Positions 9,371 through 17,908 of a stretch of 64,000 nucleotides of DNA are shown here, piece by piece. Source of the DNA: Aliiglaciecola sp. M165 (GTDB lineage: Bacteria; Pseudomonadota; Gammaproteobacteria; Enterobacterales; Alteromonadaceae); NCBI RefSeq assembly GCF_007197995.1, contig NZ_VKKH01000007.1:1-64000 (forward strand). Reading direction: 5' to 3'. The translations under genes were made by a program, and so were the position numbers. How positions within the stretch are numbered: the first letter of the stretch is position 1; each line of letters opens with the position of its first letter. Under the pieces are notes generated by a model. The model saw only the letters and a list, made by a program, of their open reading frames with translations. It was not told where the DNA came from and did no database searches.

Positions 9371-10340
9371 AATGAATATGCTGCAAGCCGTTAACAATGC
9401 GCTAATCACAGCAATGGAAGGTGATAAAACTGCTGTAGTTTTTGGAGAGGATGTTGGGCACTTCGGCGGGGTTTTTCGCGCTACCAGCAATCTACAAGAA
9501 AAATTCGGTAAAGCACGTTGTTTTAATACACCTTTGACCGAACAAGGTATTATTGGCTTCGCAAACGGCTTTGTGTCTCAAGGTTCTACTGCTATTGCTG
9601 AAATTCAGTTTGCTGACTACATATTCCCTGCATTTGATCAGATCGTAAACGAAACAGCCAAATTTCGTTATCGCTCTGGCAGTCAATTTACTTGCGGTTC
9701 TTTGACTATTCGTACGCCATATGGCGGAGGAATTGCTGGAGGACACTACCATTCACAATCGCCAGAGGCGTTTTTTGCCCATATCCCTGGAATGAAGATT
9801 GTTATTCCCCGCAATCCGTATCAGGCTAAAGGATTATTACTCGCCTCTATACGAGACGACAACCCTGTTCTGTTTATGGAACCCAAAAGACTCTATCGTG
9901 CGTCTGTAGGCGAAGTCCCTGAAGAAGATTATGAACTTGCCTTAGGTAAAGCTGAAATTGTCAAACAAGGCTCAGACATCACACTGTTAGCTTGGGGAGC
10001 ACAAATGGAAATCATTGAGCAAGCAGTCCAAATGGCTGAAAAAGACGGAATTTCTTGTGAAGTGATTGATTTACGCAGTATCTTACCTTGGGATGTGGAA
10101 ACCGTCTGTGAATCAGTGATGAAAACGGGTCGTTTATTAGTGAATCATGAAGCACCTCTGACAGGAGGTTTTGCCAGCGAAATCGCGTCTACGGTTCAAG
10201 AGCGCTGTTTCTTATACCTTGAGTCGCCCATTGCTAGAGTATGCGGGCTCGATACGCCTTATCCGTTAGCTCACGAAAAAGAATATATGCCGGACCACCT
10301 TAAGACTTATGAAGCGATAAAACGCTCTGTCAATTTTTAG
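9363..10340 (+). CDS. bkdA2: Branched-chain 2-oxoacid dehydrogenase E1 component, beta subunit
   Basis: This 325-residue transketolase-like subunit pairs with E1-alpha. Signatures are [17 protein letters not shown] near residue 30, the [15 protein letters not shown] loop, and [16 protein letters not shown] take ATG 9363 as the start: it has AGGGAG about 9 bases upstream and gives the usual N-terminus ([14 protein letters not shown]), whereas the in-frame ATG at 9330 lies well inside E1-alpha. The gene overlaps E1-alpha by 8 bases, typical of stoichiometric coupling. Confidence 0.9.
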   Translation: MIKMNMLQAVNNALITAMEGDKTAVVFGEDVGHFGGVFRATSNLQEKFGKARCFNTPLTEQGIIGFANGFVSQGSTAIAEIQFADYIFPAFDQIVNETAKFRYRSGSQFTCGSLTIRTPYGGGIAGGHYHSQSPEAFFAHIPGMKIVIPRNPYQAKGLLLASIRDDNPVLFMEPKRLYRASVGEVPEEDYELALGKAEIVKQGSDITLLAWGAQMEIIEQAVQMAEKDGISCEVIDLRSILPWDVETVCESVMKTGRLLVNHEAPLTGGFASEIASTVQERCFLYLESPIARVCGLDTPYPLAHEKEYMPDHLKTYEAIKRSVNF

Positions 10341-10353
10341 TCAGGAGAGTTAA

Positions 10354-11922
10354 ATGAAAGATTTTATTTTGCCTGATATTGGCGAAGGCATTGTCGAGTG
10401 TGAACTCCTAGAGTGGTTAGTTGCTGAAGGCGATGTTATCGAAGAAGATCAGCCAGTAGCTGAGGTCATGACAGATAAAGCTACAGTGCAAATACCTGCC
10501 ATGCATGCCGGTGTTGTAGCCAAGCTATATTACAAAGCGGGTGACATTGCAAAAGTCCATGAGCCACTCTTTGCTATGGCGTCTACAGATCAGCCTAACG
10601 ATAGTCAATCTGAGCAAAACCATGAGAAGACTCAGGACGTAAACGAAACTAAATCAAATTCTTTATCCAAACCAGAAGACTTTATCTTACCTGATATCGG
10701 TGAAGGGATCGTTGAATGCGAAATTGTTAAATGGTTGGTAAATGAAGGCGATGCTATTGTTGAAGACCAGCCTGTTGTAGAAGTGATGACCGATAAAGCG
10801 TTGGTAGAGATTCCGGCTAAATACAATGGCGTTATAACAAAATTGTATTACGCACAAGGCGATATCGCCAAAGTTCACGCGCCCTTGTACGCGCTTGCCG
10901 CAGAAAGTGCTGCGCAGGAATCGTCAAATAACGCGACTGATAGTGCAGGTAAAGTTGACGCTGTTGTAGTGAAGTCTGCAAATGATAATCCGACTATCAA
11001 ACACAATGATGTCCCCATTGTTCAAGGTAAAGCCTTAGCAAGCCCTGCGGTGAGACGTTTAGCCAGAGAAAAAAATATCGATATCTCAAGTGTTCTTGGT
11101 TCAGGTAAAAAAGGTCGCGTGCTTAAAGAAGATATTTCAAAGCATTTATCTGGCCAGTCTGATGCGATTGCAACGGAATCTCAAAAACCATCTAATGACG
11201 TTATGCAAAGCATTGGAGGATCAAGAGTCGAGCCTATACGCGGAATTAAAGCGGCCATGGCAAAACAAATGAGCCAGTCTGTTTTCACCATCCCGCATTT
11301 TAGTGTCAGTGAAGAAATTAATGTGGATCAATTAATTGCTGTTCGCGCGCAATTGAAAGGTGATTTCGAAGCTAAAGGGGTTAAACTCAGCTTTATGCCA
11401 TTTTTCATTAAAGCTATGTCTATGGCATTAAAATCATTCCCGATAATTAATAGTCAAGTTAATGATAATTGCACGGAGTTGACCTATTTTGATGATCATA
11501 ATATCGGCTTGGCGGTGGATTCTAAAATCGGATTATTGGTCCCGAATATTAAGCGTGTACAATCGCTTTCCTTAATTGAGGTTGCTCAGGAAACCAATCG
11601 TTTAATAGACCTAGCGCGAGAGGGCAGATTAGGTTCTAGTGACCTCAAAGGGGGTACCATTAGCATCTCTAATATTGGCGTATTAGGTGGAACTACCGCA
11701 ACACCCGTTATCAACAAGCCTGAATCGGCCATTGTTGCACTAGGAAAAATGCAACGTCTGCCAAGATTTGATGACAATGACAATGTAGTTGCGGTCAACA
11801 TCATGCATGTAAGTTGGTCCGGAGATCATCGCATTATTGATGGCGCTACTATGGTCAAATTTAATAATCTTTGGAAATCCTATATAGAGAATCCAATGTC
11901 TATGTTGACTGACCTAAGGTAG
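10354..11922 (+). CDS. bkdB: Branched-chain 2-oxoacid dehydrogenase E2, lipoamide acyltransferase with two lipoyl domains
   Basis: This is the 522-residue E2 core of the complex. In order: a lipoyl domain at about residues 2-78 (lipoyl Lys42 in EVMTDKATVQIPA), a second at about 108-184 (Lys148 in EVMTDKALVEIPA), a flexible linker, a peripheral subunit-binding domain near 230-265 (ASPAVRRLAREKNIDISSVLG), and the acyltransferase domain with the catalytic H492xxxD496G motif (HRIIDGATM). The two lipoyl domains are close copies at DNA and protein level. It lies 13 bases after E1-beta. No E3 (dihydrolipoamide dehydrogenase) gene follows, so a shared Lpd must be used. Confidence 0.92.
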   Translation: MKDFILPDIGEGIVECELLEWLVAEGDVIEEDQPVAEVMTDKATVQIPAMHAGVVAKLYYKAGDIAKVHEPLFAMASTDQPNDSQSEQNHEKTQDVNETKSNSLSKPEDFILPDIGEGIVECEIVKWLVNEGDAIVEDQPVVEVMTDKALVEIPAKYNGVITKLYYAQGDIAKVHAPLYALAAESAAQESSNNATDSAGKVDAVVVKSANDNPTIKHNDVPIVQGKALASPAVRRLAREKNIDISSVLGSGKKGRVLKEDISKHLSGQSDAIATESQKPSNDVMQSIGGSRVEPIRGIKAAMAKQMSQSVFTIPHFSVSEEINVDQLIAVRAQLKGDFEAKGVKLSFMPFFIKAMSMALKSFPIINSQVNDNCTELTYFDDHNIGLAVDSKIGLLVPNIKRVQSLSLIEVAQETNRLIDLAREGRLGSSDLKGGTISISNIGVLGGTTATPVINKPESAIVALGKMQRLPRFDDNDNVVAVNIMHVSWSGDHRIIDGATMVKFNNLWKSYIENPMSMLTDLR

Positions 11923-11950
11923 TCAAGATACTGTTAAAATCTAATATCAT

Positions 11951-11985
11951 TAAGCCCTTTCATCATTTGATAAAGGGCTTTTTTA
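11951..11985 (+). terminator. Rho-independent terminator after bkdB
   Basis: AAGCCCTTT (11952-11960) pairs with AAAGGGCTT (11972-11980), with an inner ATCA/TGAT extension, followed by a T tract. It closes the E1/E2 operon and lies just before rlmJ. Confidence 0.88.
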
Positions 11986-11998
11986 GGACTGGCGATTT

Positions 11999-12859
11999 AT
12001 GTTGAGTTACCGTCACAGTTTTCACGCTGGAAACCATGCAGACGTACTAAAACACCTCATATTAATGATGGTTTTGAATAGTATTCGTAAAAAAGATAAA
12101 CCGGCTATATACATTGATACTCATAGCGGTGCCGGTTTGTATGCGCTGGACAGCGCAGAAGCTCTGCAAAATAGTGAGTTCGTCTCGGGGATCGAAAAAT
12201 TAAAACCCTATTCTGGTGAGCAAGAAGCCATCAATGCTTATCGGGAGTTGTTAGTCTCATTCGAAAATCGGAATCAATATCCTGGATCGCCGCTCATCGC
12301 GGCTAACATGCTGCGAAAACAGGATAAGCTTGCACTTATGGAGTTCCATAACAACGAAGTTAACAACCTGAAAAAAGCAATGGCCCATGCCGGAGCAGTC
12401 AGCGAAGTTGGTGTGCATCATCGAGACGGTTTTGAAGGCTTGGTGGCGTTACTACCCCCTAAACCTTCAAGAGGACTTGTACTTATTGACCCTCCCTATG
12501 AGAGGATAGAGGAGTATGATTTTGTTTTGCAAACTATGCAAAAATCCCTAAAAAAATGGCCAACAGGTATCTATTTAATTTGGTATCCACTGTTGTCGTC
12601 GCGAGCAGCAAAAAAATCCGGTAAAAGTGAAAAGATGGTGCTGGACATAAGCCAACTTTCAGTTAAAAACGCGCTAAATATCACCTTTCAGGTCGAGGAG
12701 AATACTGAAGATGCAGGCATGTATGGCTCTGGATTGCTAATCTTGAACGCGCCTTGGAAACTTGACGAGCAATTGCAATCTGCGTTGCCAGAAATATCAA
12801 AATTGTTAACCGGAACATCTGACAATTATTCTTTGCAATGGCTGGTAAAAGGAACATAG
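11999..12859 (+). CDS. rlmJ: RlmJ, 23S rRNA (adenine2030-N6)-methyltransferase
   Basis: This 286-residue SAM-dependent methyltransferase modifies A2030 of 23S rRNA. The signature N-terminus MLSYRHSFHAGNHADVLKH is followed by the SAM-site YIDTHSGAGLY (about residue 36) and the catalytic LVLIDPPYE motif (about 164), of the DPPY type used for exocyclic-N adenine methylation. The length fits E. coli RlmJ (280). The kinase gene starts 6 bases after it, so both may share one transcript. Confidence 0.95.
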   Translation: MLSYRHSFHAGNHADVLKHLILMMVLNSIRKKDKPAIYIDTHSGAGLYALDSAEALQNSEFVSGIEKLKPYSGEQEAINAYRELLVSFENRNQYPGSPLIAANMLRKQDKLALMEFHNNEVNNLKKAMAHAGAVSEVGVHHRDGFEGLVALLPPKPSRGLVLIDPPYERIEEYDFVLQTMQKSLKKWPTGIYLIWYPLLSSRAAKKSGKSEKMVLDISQLSVKNALNITFQVEENTEDAGMYGSGLLILNAPWKLDEQLQSALPEISKLLTGTSDNYSLQWLVKGT

Positions 12860-12865
12860 AGCCTT

Positions 12866-14710
12866 ATGTCAGTCGCCGACTTAAAACATTTTTACATACC
12901 TGATGAGCAATCCATTTATCTGCTCTCACACAAAGATGCGCAAAAATTAAAAGACTGGTTTTCTCTATGTAAAGAGCAATTAGAGTTGCTCGGTTATCAT
13001 GATATCGAACTAATTGGTAAAGGCGCCTTTGGCTTTGCGTTCGCGGGGAAAGATCCTCAAAAAAGTGAGCTGGTCTTTAAATTCTCTCGCATTAACCTTC
13101 CTCAACATGTTCAAGACAGACTGGAAGAAGAGGCCTTTATGCTGAGCTTAATCGACCACCCTCATGTACCAGCACTAATCGAGTTTCAGCGCATAAAAAA
13201 ACAAGCTATTTTGGTAATGGAGAGGGCTAAGGGAGTAGATTTAGAAGTCTATTCTTTGCAAAAGGGACCATTAAGTGCACGCTTAATCATTAAAATTGCT
13301 TACCAACTCTCCGAAATTCTATCTTTCCTGCGCCAACACCAGCAAAATGGTCACGATAAACCGATAGTGCATGGTGATGTCAAACCCTCCAATATAGTAT
13401 TTGATGAGAAGTCTGAAACCATAGGATTGATTGATTGGGGCTCGTCTGTTTTTGCGCAACTGGATCACACCGGTCAATTTGTGGCAAACAACGTCATGGA
13501 TTTAATGTCGAGTGATATGCAACAAACCAATGCACGTTTAGGTGACGTGTATTTTATCGGTCCGGAACAGCTTAACGGTGATTTGTCTACATCGAGATTT
13601 GATGAGCAAGGGATCGCCAGCACCCTTTATGCGTTAGCGTCTGGACAATCAAGTCGTTTTGGAAGACACGTGATTACGCCTAATGCCTTAGGTTTACCTA
13701 AAGAACTTGCTGAGACACTTACTGCAATGCTAAGTGATGACCCGCTGCGACGCCAACGAGGTGGTGACTATTTTATCAATAATATGAAGTATCTTCGTAA
13801 TTTGGTTTTTTCCGAGCAAGACACCACATCCTATGTAGCCCTGATCCCGACCTGGACATTTGAATCACAAAAAGAAATTGATACCGTTGTCTATAGTTCC
13901 AGGAAATCATTTTTACGTGTGGAGAATGAAGACCAACATCATGATTTACACTATTTAAACGATGCCCAATTTGAACGATATTATAAAAACTATATGCAAG
14001 GGATGGGCGAGACGGAAAAAGCGTTCATTTCGGCTGTAGGTCGATTAGGTAAATACCCTGTGGTAGGAGGCTTGGTGGTGAGATGGCAACCAGAGGGTGT
14101 ATACATTGATTCAAGTCTTAATCTATTTGATCCAGAATTGAAGCGCTCTTTTGACGTGTCAGTGAATAATGTTGTCACTTTAGCCAGAGCAATTCATCGT
14201 GTAGGCGTGTTTAAAAGTTGCATGTTTAATGCAAGAGACACGCGGCATATTGAGCGCGAATCTGAAAACGATAAGTTTGTTCCAGAGAGTGACATGCAGA
14301 TCCCTTATGATATAAGTACTACATCCATAACAGAGGACCAAAGCCGCAATCACTCTTACTTCGAGGACGGCGAAGACCCAGATGAGCTTTTAGTGTTACC
14401 CGCTCAAATGATGAGTATTATTCGACAATTAAACTCTATTCATCACACTGGCTGTATCATATTTGAAGCCTTACCGACACACTTGAAAATACACAGCTAT
14501 TACACCTTATTGGATCACAGTATGGAGCTGGAATTTAAGAGTTTATTAAAAGAAATTGTTGACTTGCTCCCACAAATTAATGGCTTAGGTATCTCTGGAT
14601 TTATGAAGCTACCATATAAAGATACCCGTTATTTTGAGCACAGTAGTGGTTTGCCCGAGAAGTTTTACCCCAAAATTCCCAAAAAGTTGCAACATCATTC
14701 CAAGAATTAG
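12866..14710 (+). CDS. Serine/threonine-type protein kinase with a long C-terminal domain
   Basis: This 614-residue protein has an N-terminal eukaryotic-like kinase domain (about residues 40-310). Visible elements are the glycine loop GKGAFGFAFAG (51-61), Lys72 in VFKFSR, a Glu near 88, the catalytic loop HGDVKPSN (169-176), and the metal-binding DWG at 190-192 in place of DFG. The key Lys/Asp/Asn set is intact, so activity is plausible. The C-terminal 300 residues match no family I recognise and have no transmembrane segment, so it is likely cytoplasmic. Between rlmJ and tesB (gaps 6 and 9 bases). The substrate is unknown. Confidence 0.85.
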   Translation: MSVADLKHFYIPDEQSIYLLSHKDAQKLKDWFSLCKEQLELLGYHDIELIGKGAFGFAFAGKDPQKSELVFKFSRINLPQHVQDRLEEEAFMLSLIDHPHVPALIEFQRIKKQAILVMERAKGVDLEVYSLQKGPLSARLIIKIAYQLSEILSFLRQHQQNGHDKPIVHGDVKPSNIVFDEKSETIGLIDWGSSVFAQLDHTGQFVANNVMDLMSSDMQQTNARLGDVYFIGPEQLNGDLSTSRFDEQGIASTLYALASGQSSRFGRHVITPNALGLPKELAETLTAMLSDDPLRRQRGGDYFINNMKYLRNLVFSEQDTTSYVALIPTWTFESQKEIDTVVYSSRKSFLRVENEDQHHDLHYLNDAQFERYYKNYMQGMGETEKAFISAVGRLGKYPVVGGLVVRWQPEGVYIDSSLNLFDPELKRSFDVSVNNVVTLARAIHRVGVFKSCMFNARDTRHIERESENDKFVPESDMQIPYDISTTSITEDQSRNHSYFEDGEDPDELLVLPAQMMSIIRQLNSIHHTGCIIFEALPTHLKIHSYYTLLDHSMELEFKSLLKEIVDLLPQINGLGISGFMKLPYKDTRYFEHSSGLPEKFYPKIPKKLQHHSKN

Positions 14711-14719
14711 GACAAACAT

Positions 14720-15580
14720 ATGACGCAAGTGACCTTAAAATCACTGTTAGAATTAGAAAAAATAGAAAACACTTTGTATCGAGGTCAAAGTTGGGACTTA
14801 GGATTTCGTGCATTATTTGGCGGGCAGGTTATGGGGCAGGCGCTCGCCGCGGCACAGCATACATTACCTGAAGGGCGGGTAACCCATTCATTCCATTCAT
14901 ATTTTTTATTACCGGGTGATGCAAATTGCCCGGTAGTGTATGACGTTGAAAATGTAAGAGACGGAAGAAGTTTTTCCACTCGACGGGTAAAAGCCATTCA
15001 AAATGGACGCAATATCTTTTATTTAACTGCGTCATTCCAACAGCCTGAAGACGGGCTTGAACATCAATTTGCAGATATGCCCGACGTACCACCACCTAAT
15101 GAGGTTGGATCAGATCTTAAGTTTTTTGAGAGCTCAATCGACCAGATTTCCGACAGGATGCGTGAAGCCATCAGTTATCACAAACCTTTGGACATCAGAA
15201 CCGTACAAACTATCGATCCCATGAAACCGGTAAAATCCGATCCAAAGCGTTATATCTGGATGAAAGCTCAAGAAATCGTCACTGGCGGAATCAATGTAAA
15301 CCAGGCTATGTTGGCCTACGCGTCTGATTACCATTTTTTAGCTACTTCATTGCAACCTCATGGTATATCTGTACGAAACAAGCAGCTTAGAATGGCAACA
15401 ATCGATCATGCAATGTGGTTTCATCATCCTTTTCAATTTGATGAATGGTTATTGTACAGTACTGAAAGCCCATTTAGTGGCGGTGCAAGGGGATTGGTTC
15501 GCGGTCAATTCTACAATCAACAAGGCGTATTAGTGGCTTCTACAATGCAAGAAGGCTTAATGCGCAAAATGGATGAATGA
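14720..15580 (+). CDS. tesB: Acyl-CoA thioesterase II TesB
   Basis: This 286-residue double-hotdog thioesterase matches the E. coli TesB length exactly. The N-terminal hotdog carries [17 protein letters not shown] and [14 protein letters not shown]; the C-terminal one carries the catalytic aspartate in [12 protein letters not shown], the threonine in [14 protein letters not shown], and the glutamine in TMQEGLMRK. TesB hydrolyses medium- and long-chain acyl-CoA to free fatty acid and CoA. The carbonic-anhydrase-like gene overlaps its stop codon (ATGA), so both are translated from the same message. Confidence 0.95.
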   Translation: MTQVTLKSLLELEKIENTLYRGQSWDLGFRALFGGQVMGQALAAAQHTLPEGRVTHSFHSYFLLPGDANCPVVYDVENVRDGRSFSTRRVKAIQNGRNIFYLTASFQQPEDGLEHQFADMPDVPPPNEVGSDLKFFESSIDQISDRMREAISYHKPLDIRTVQTIDPMKPVKSDPKRYIWMKAQEIVTGGINVNQAMLAYASDYHFLATSLQPHGISVRNKQLRMATIDHAMWFHHPFQFDEWLLYSTESPFSGGARGLVRGQFYNQQGVLVASTMQEGLMRKMDE

Positions 15581-16104
15581 TAATGATATATTCTCTGCAA
15601 GATCGTATTCCTGAGATCCACGATTCGGCCTATGTCGCTCCGGGCGCTCATGTTCTGGGTTCTGTCATTATGGCAAAAGATAGTAGTGTTTGGTTTAACG
15701 CTGTTTTGCGTGGAGACTGCGACACTATTTTCATTGGCGAAGAGTCAAACATTCAAGATGGCTCGGTATTACATACCGATATTGGTACCCCGTTGACAGT
15801 AGGCAAGGGCGTAACTGTGGGCCATAAAGTGATGTTGCACGGCTGTGAAATCGGTGATTACAGCCTAATTGGGATAAATGCTGTGGTGTTAAATGGCGCT
15901 AAGATCGGAAAAAACTGCGTCATTGGAGCTAACACTTTGGTAACTGAAAACATGCAAATCCCAGACAATTCACTTGTTATGGGAAGTCCAGGGAAAGTCG
16001 TAAAAACCATTCCTGAAAAAATGTACAGCCAACTAGAGGCGTCAGCAAAGCACTATGCACAAAACGCTAAACACTTTAAAACGTCATTAAAGTCAATAGA
16101 CTAG
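15577..16104 (+). CDS. Gamma-class carbonic anhydrase-like hexapeptide protein (YrdA type)
   Basis: This 175-residue protein is a left-handed beta-helix built of hexapeptide repeats ([LIV]G-type turns, about residues 20-140). The three zinc-ligand-like histidines are visible in SVLHTDIG and [14 protein letters not shown]. It belongs to the gamma-CA/YrdA/PaaY group; some members hydrate CO2, others are weakly active, so the reaction is not certain. The start at 15577 overlaps the tesB stop; ATG 15583 is an alternative that would remove two residues. Confidence 0.85.
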   Translation: MIMIYSLQDRIPEIHDSAYVAPGAHVLGSVIMAKDSSVWFNAVLRGDCDTIFIGEESNIQDGSVLHTDIGTPLTVGKGVTVGHKVMLHGCEIGDYSLIGINAVVLNGAKIGKNCVIGANTLVTENMQIPDNSLVMGSPGKVVKTIPEKMYSQLEASAKHYAQNAKHFKTSLKSID

Positions 16105-16129
16105 ATCATGTTTATCTTTATTCTTGAAT

Positions 16130-16164
16130 AAAAAAGGCCCGGTACTATTTCTAGTTCCGGGCTT
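16130..16164 (-). terminator. Minus-strand terminator-like hairpin with no known upstream gene
   Basis: Read on the minus strand, the hairpin (stem about 16136-16146 with 16153-16163, GC-rich base CCGGGC) is followed by six T (16135-16130). On the plus strand there is no T tract after it. No minus-strand gene lies upstream, so it may end an unannotated minus-strand RNA. Confidence 0.6.
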
Positions 16165-16172
16165 AGGGGAAT

Positions 16173-16190
16173 GGCTCATTTTTAAGAGCC
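16173..16190. other. Small hairpin beside the minus-strand terminator
   Basis: GGCTC (16173-16177) and GAGCC (16186-16190) can pair with an eight-base loop. It lies 9 bases upstream, on the minus strand, of the terminator-like hairpin and could be part of the same RNA. Confidence 0.4.
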
Positions 16191-16566
16191 GTGCGCTAAC
16201 TTTAACTTCCACAGGGAGAAGTCATCCAACAACATAATTCTGGAGAACTGTTATTGTAGAACAACTATGTTCAAATATTAAACACATTTCACCACTTTTT
16301 TGATAACTCTATATTTATCAAATACATAAAAAGGTAAAATATATACCCAATATCGATTTTTTTACTTTTAACTACAGTTTATCCTCCGCTTTCCAACATC
16401 TTATCCACATTTGGCGGGTTAGTTATCCACAACACTTTGTTCTTTTTGTTGTTAGATAACATTCTTTTTATTAATACTGACTATTACACTCTTGTTGGGG
16501 GGGAAGTTTATTGCAACACTAAATAGTGTTTTTACTTCTTACATGTAAACAATGGAGTTCTTTATC
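16191..16566. other. AT-rich intergenic region with two perfect DnaA boxes
   Basis: No gene was found here. A very AT-rich stretch (about 16255-16380), containing a TTGATA...TATCAA inverted repeat at 16300-16321, precedes two perfect consensus DnaA boxes (TTATCCACA) at 16401-16409 and 16423-16431. They have the same orientation with starts 22 bases apart, about two helical turns. A G7 run follows near 16497-16503. The region may be a DnaA-controlled promoter, a DnaA-titration site or part of an RNA locus; no replication gene is nearby. Confidence 0.55.
16401..16431 (+). promoter_or_regulatory. Pair of consensus DnaA boxes
   Basis: TTATCCACA occurs exactly at 16401-16409 and 16423-16431, on the same strand. 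This is the high-affinity DnaA box sequence of E. coli-type DnaA. The pair is 136 bases upstream of the class V aminotransferase start. Confidence 0.6.
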
Positions 16567-17694
16567 ATGACATCTTTGACAAAATCATTTATACCAACGC
16601 CCAGAACCTTAATGGGCCCCGGTCCATCTGATGTCAACCCAAGAATTCTTGAAGCCCTTGCTCGTCCGACTATCGGCCATTTAGATCCTCAATTTGTTGC
16701 ATTGATGGATGAGGTCAAGGCGCTTCTTCAATATGCGTTTATGACTAAAAACAGCTTGACGATGCCAATTTCTGCGCCGGGTTCCGCTGGCATGGAGGCT
16801 TGTTTTGCCAATTTGGTTGAGCCTGGAGATAAAGTGATCGTATGCCAAAACGGTGTTTTTGGTGGGCGAATGAAAGAAAACGTTGAGCGCTGTGGTGGTG
16901 TTGCCATTATGGTTCAGGATAAGTGGGGGCACCCCACAGATATAAATAAAGTAGAAGAAGCGTTAAATGCCAACCCTGATTGTAAAATTGTTTCCTTTGT
17001 CCACGCAGAAACGTCAACAGGCGTAAAAAATAATGCAAAAGCATTATGTGCGCTAGCAAAAGATAAAGGGTGTTTGACGTTAGTAGATGCCGTAACCTCA
17101 CTGGGAGGCTCTGAACTTAGGGTGGATGACTGGCAAATTGATGCGATTTATTCGGGTACGCAAAAGTGTTTATCCTGTGTTCCAGGCTTGTCCCCCGTGT
17201 CGTTTAGCGAAGCAGCTATCCAAGCGATTAAAAGCCGTAAAACACCAGTGCAAAGTTGGTTTCTAGATATGGAGTTGGTAATGGGCTATTGGGGGCAGGG
17301 AACCAAGCGGGCCTACCATCATACCGCGCCTGTAAACAGCATCTACGCTCTGCATGAATCTCTTTGTATTTTACAAGAAGAAGGTTTGGAAAATGCTTGG
17401 CGACGCCATTTGGATAATCATCTTCTGTTAAGAAAGGGACTAGAGCAATTGGGCCTTGAATTTGTTGTTGCTGAAGAATGTCGATTGCCGCAACTTAATA
17501 TGGTGAAAATACCTAAGGGTATTGACGATCAATCAGTAAGAAGCCAATTGTTATCCGAGTACAATTTAGAAATTGGCGCTGGCCTGGGAGAATTGGCTGG
17601 TAAAGTCTGGCGTATAGGATTGATGGGGTTTGGTTCAAATCCTAAAAATGTAGATTACTGCGTAAATAGTTTAAAAAATGTGTTGTCCAAATAA
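16567..17694 (+). CDS. Class V aminotransferase, alanine--glyoxylate / serine--pyruvate type
   Basis: This 375-residue PLP enzyme has the AGT-family start PTPRTLMGPGPSDVNPRIL, APGSAGMEACFANLVEPGD, the PLP-ring aspartate in LVDAVTSLGGSEL, and the Schiff-base lysine in YSGTQKCLSCVPGL. It would transfer an amino group from alanine or serine to glyoxylate or a related 2-oxoacid. I prefer ATG 16567, which has GGAG 9 bases upstream; the in-frame ATG 16552 would place that site inside the gene. It stands alone behind the DnaA-box region. Confidence 0.85.
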   Translation: MTSLTKSFIPTPRTLMGPGPSDVNPRILEALARPTIGHLDPQFVALMDEVKALLQYAFMTKNSLTMPISAPGSAGMEACFANLVEPGDKVIVCQNGVFGGRMKENVERCGGVAIMVQDKWGHPTDINKVEEALNANPDCKIVSFVHAETSTGVKNNAKALCALAKDKGCLTLVDAVTSLGGSELRVDDWQIDAIYSGTQKCLSCVPGLSPVSFSEAAIQAIKSRKTPVQSWFLDMELVMGYWGQGTKRAYHHTAPVNSIYALHESLCILQEEGLENAWRRHLDNHLLLRKGLEQLGLEFVVAEECRLPQLNMVKIPKGIDDQSVRSQLLSEYNLEIGAGLGELAGKVWRIGLMGFGSNPKNVDYCVNSLKNVLSK

Positions 17695-17908
17695 CTGGCT
17701 GGGTAACACGATGATAAGATACGCAATCGTTCAGTTTTCCTGGTTTTGATGTGCCTCAATGTGTGCTTTTAGTGAAATCTATACCAGATTTTCAAGTTTT
17801 CACCGTTCAAGAATGTTGCCTGACTCTGGAGATGAAGCGTAAAAATAGCTAGAAACAAAACAGGTTCACTGTATGATGAATTAACAATAACAAAAATTGC
17901 TTATCACC

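Noticed and set aside
16191-16566. Chromosomal replication origin
   Set aside because: Only two consensus DnaA boxes and no dnaA, dnaN, gidA or repA gene nearby; kept only as a DnaA-box finding.
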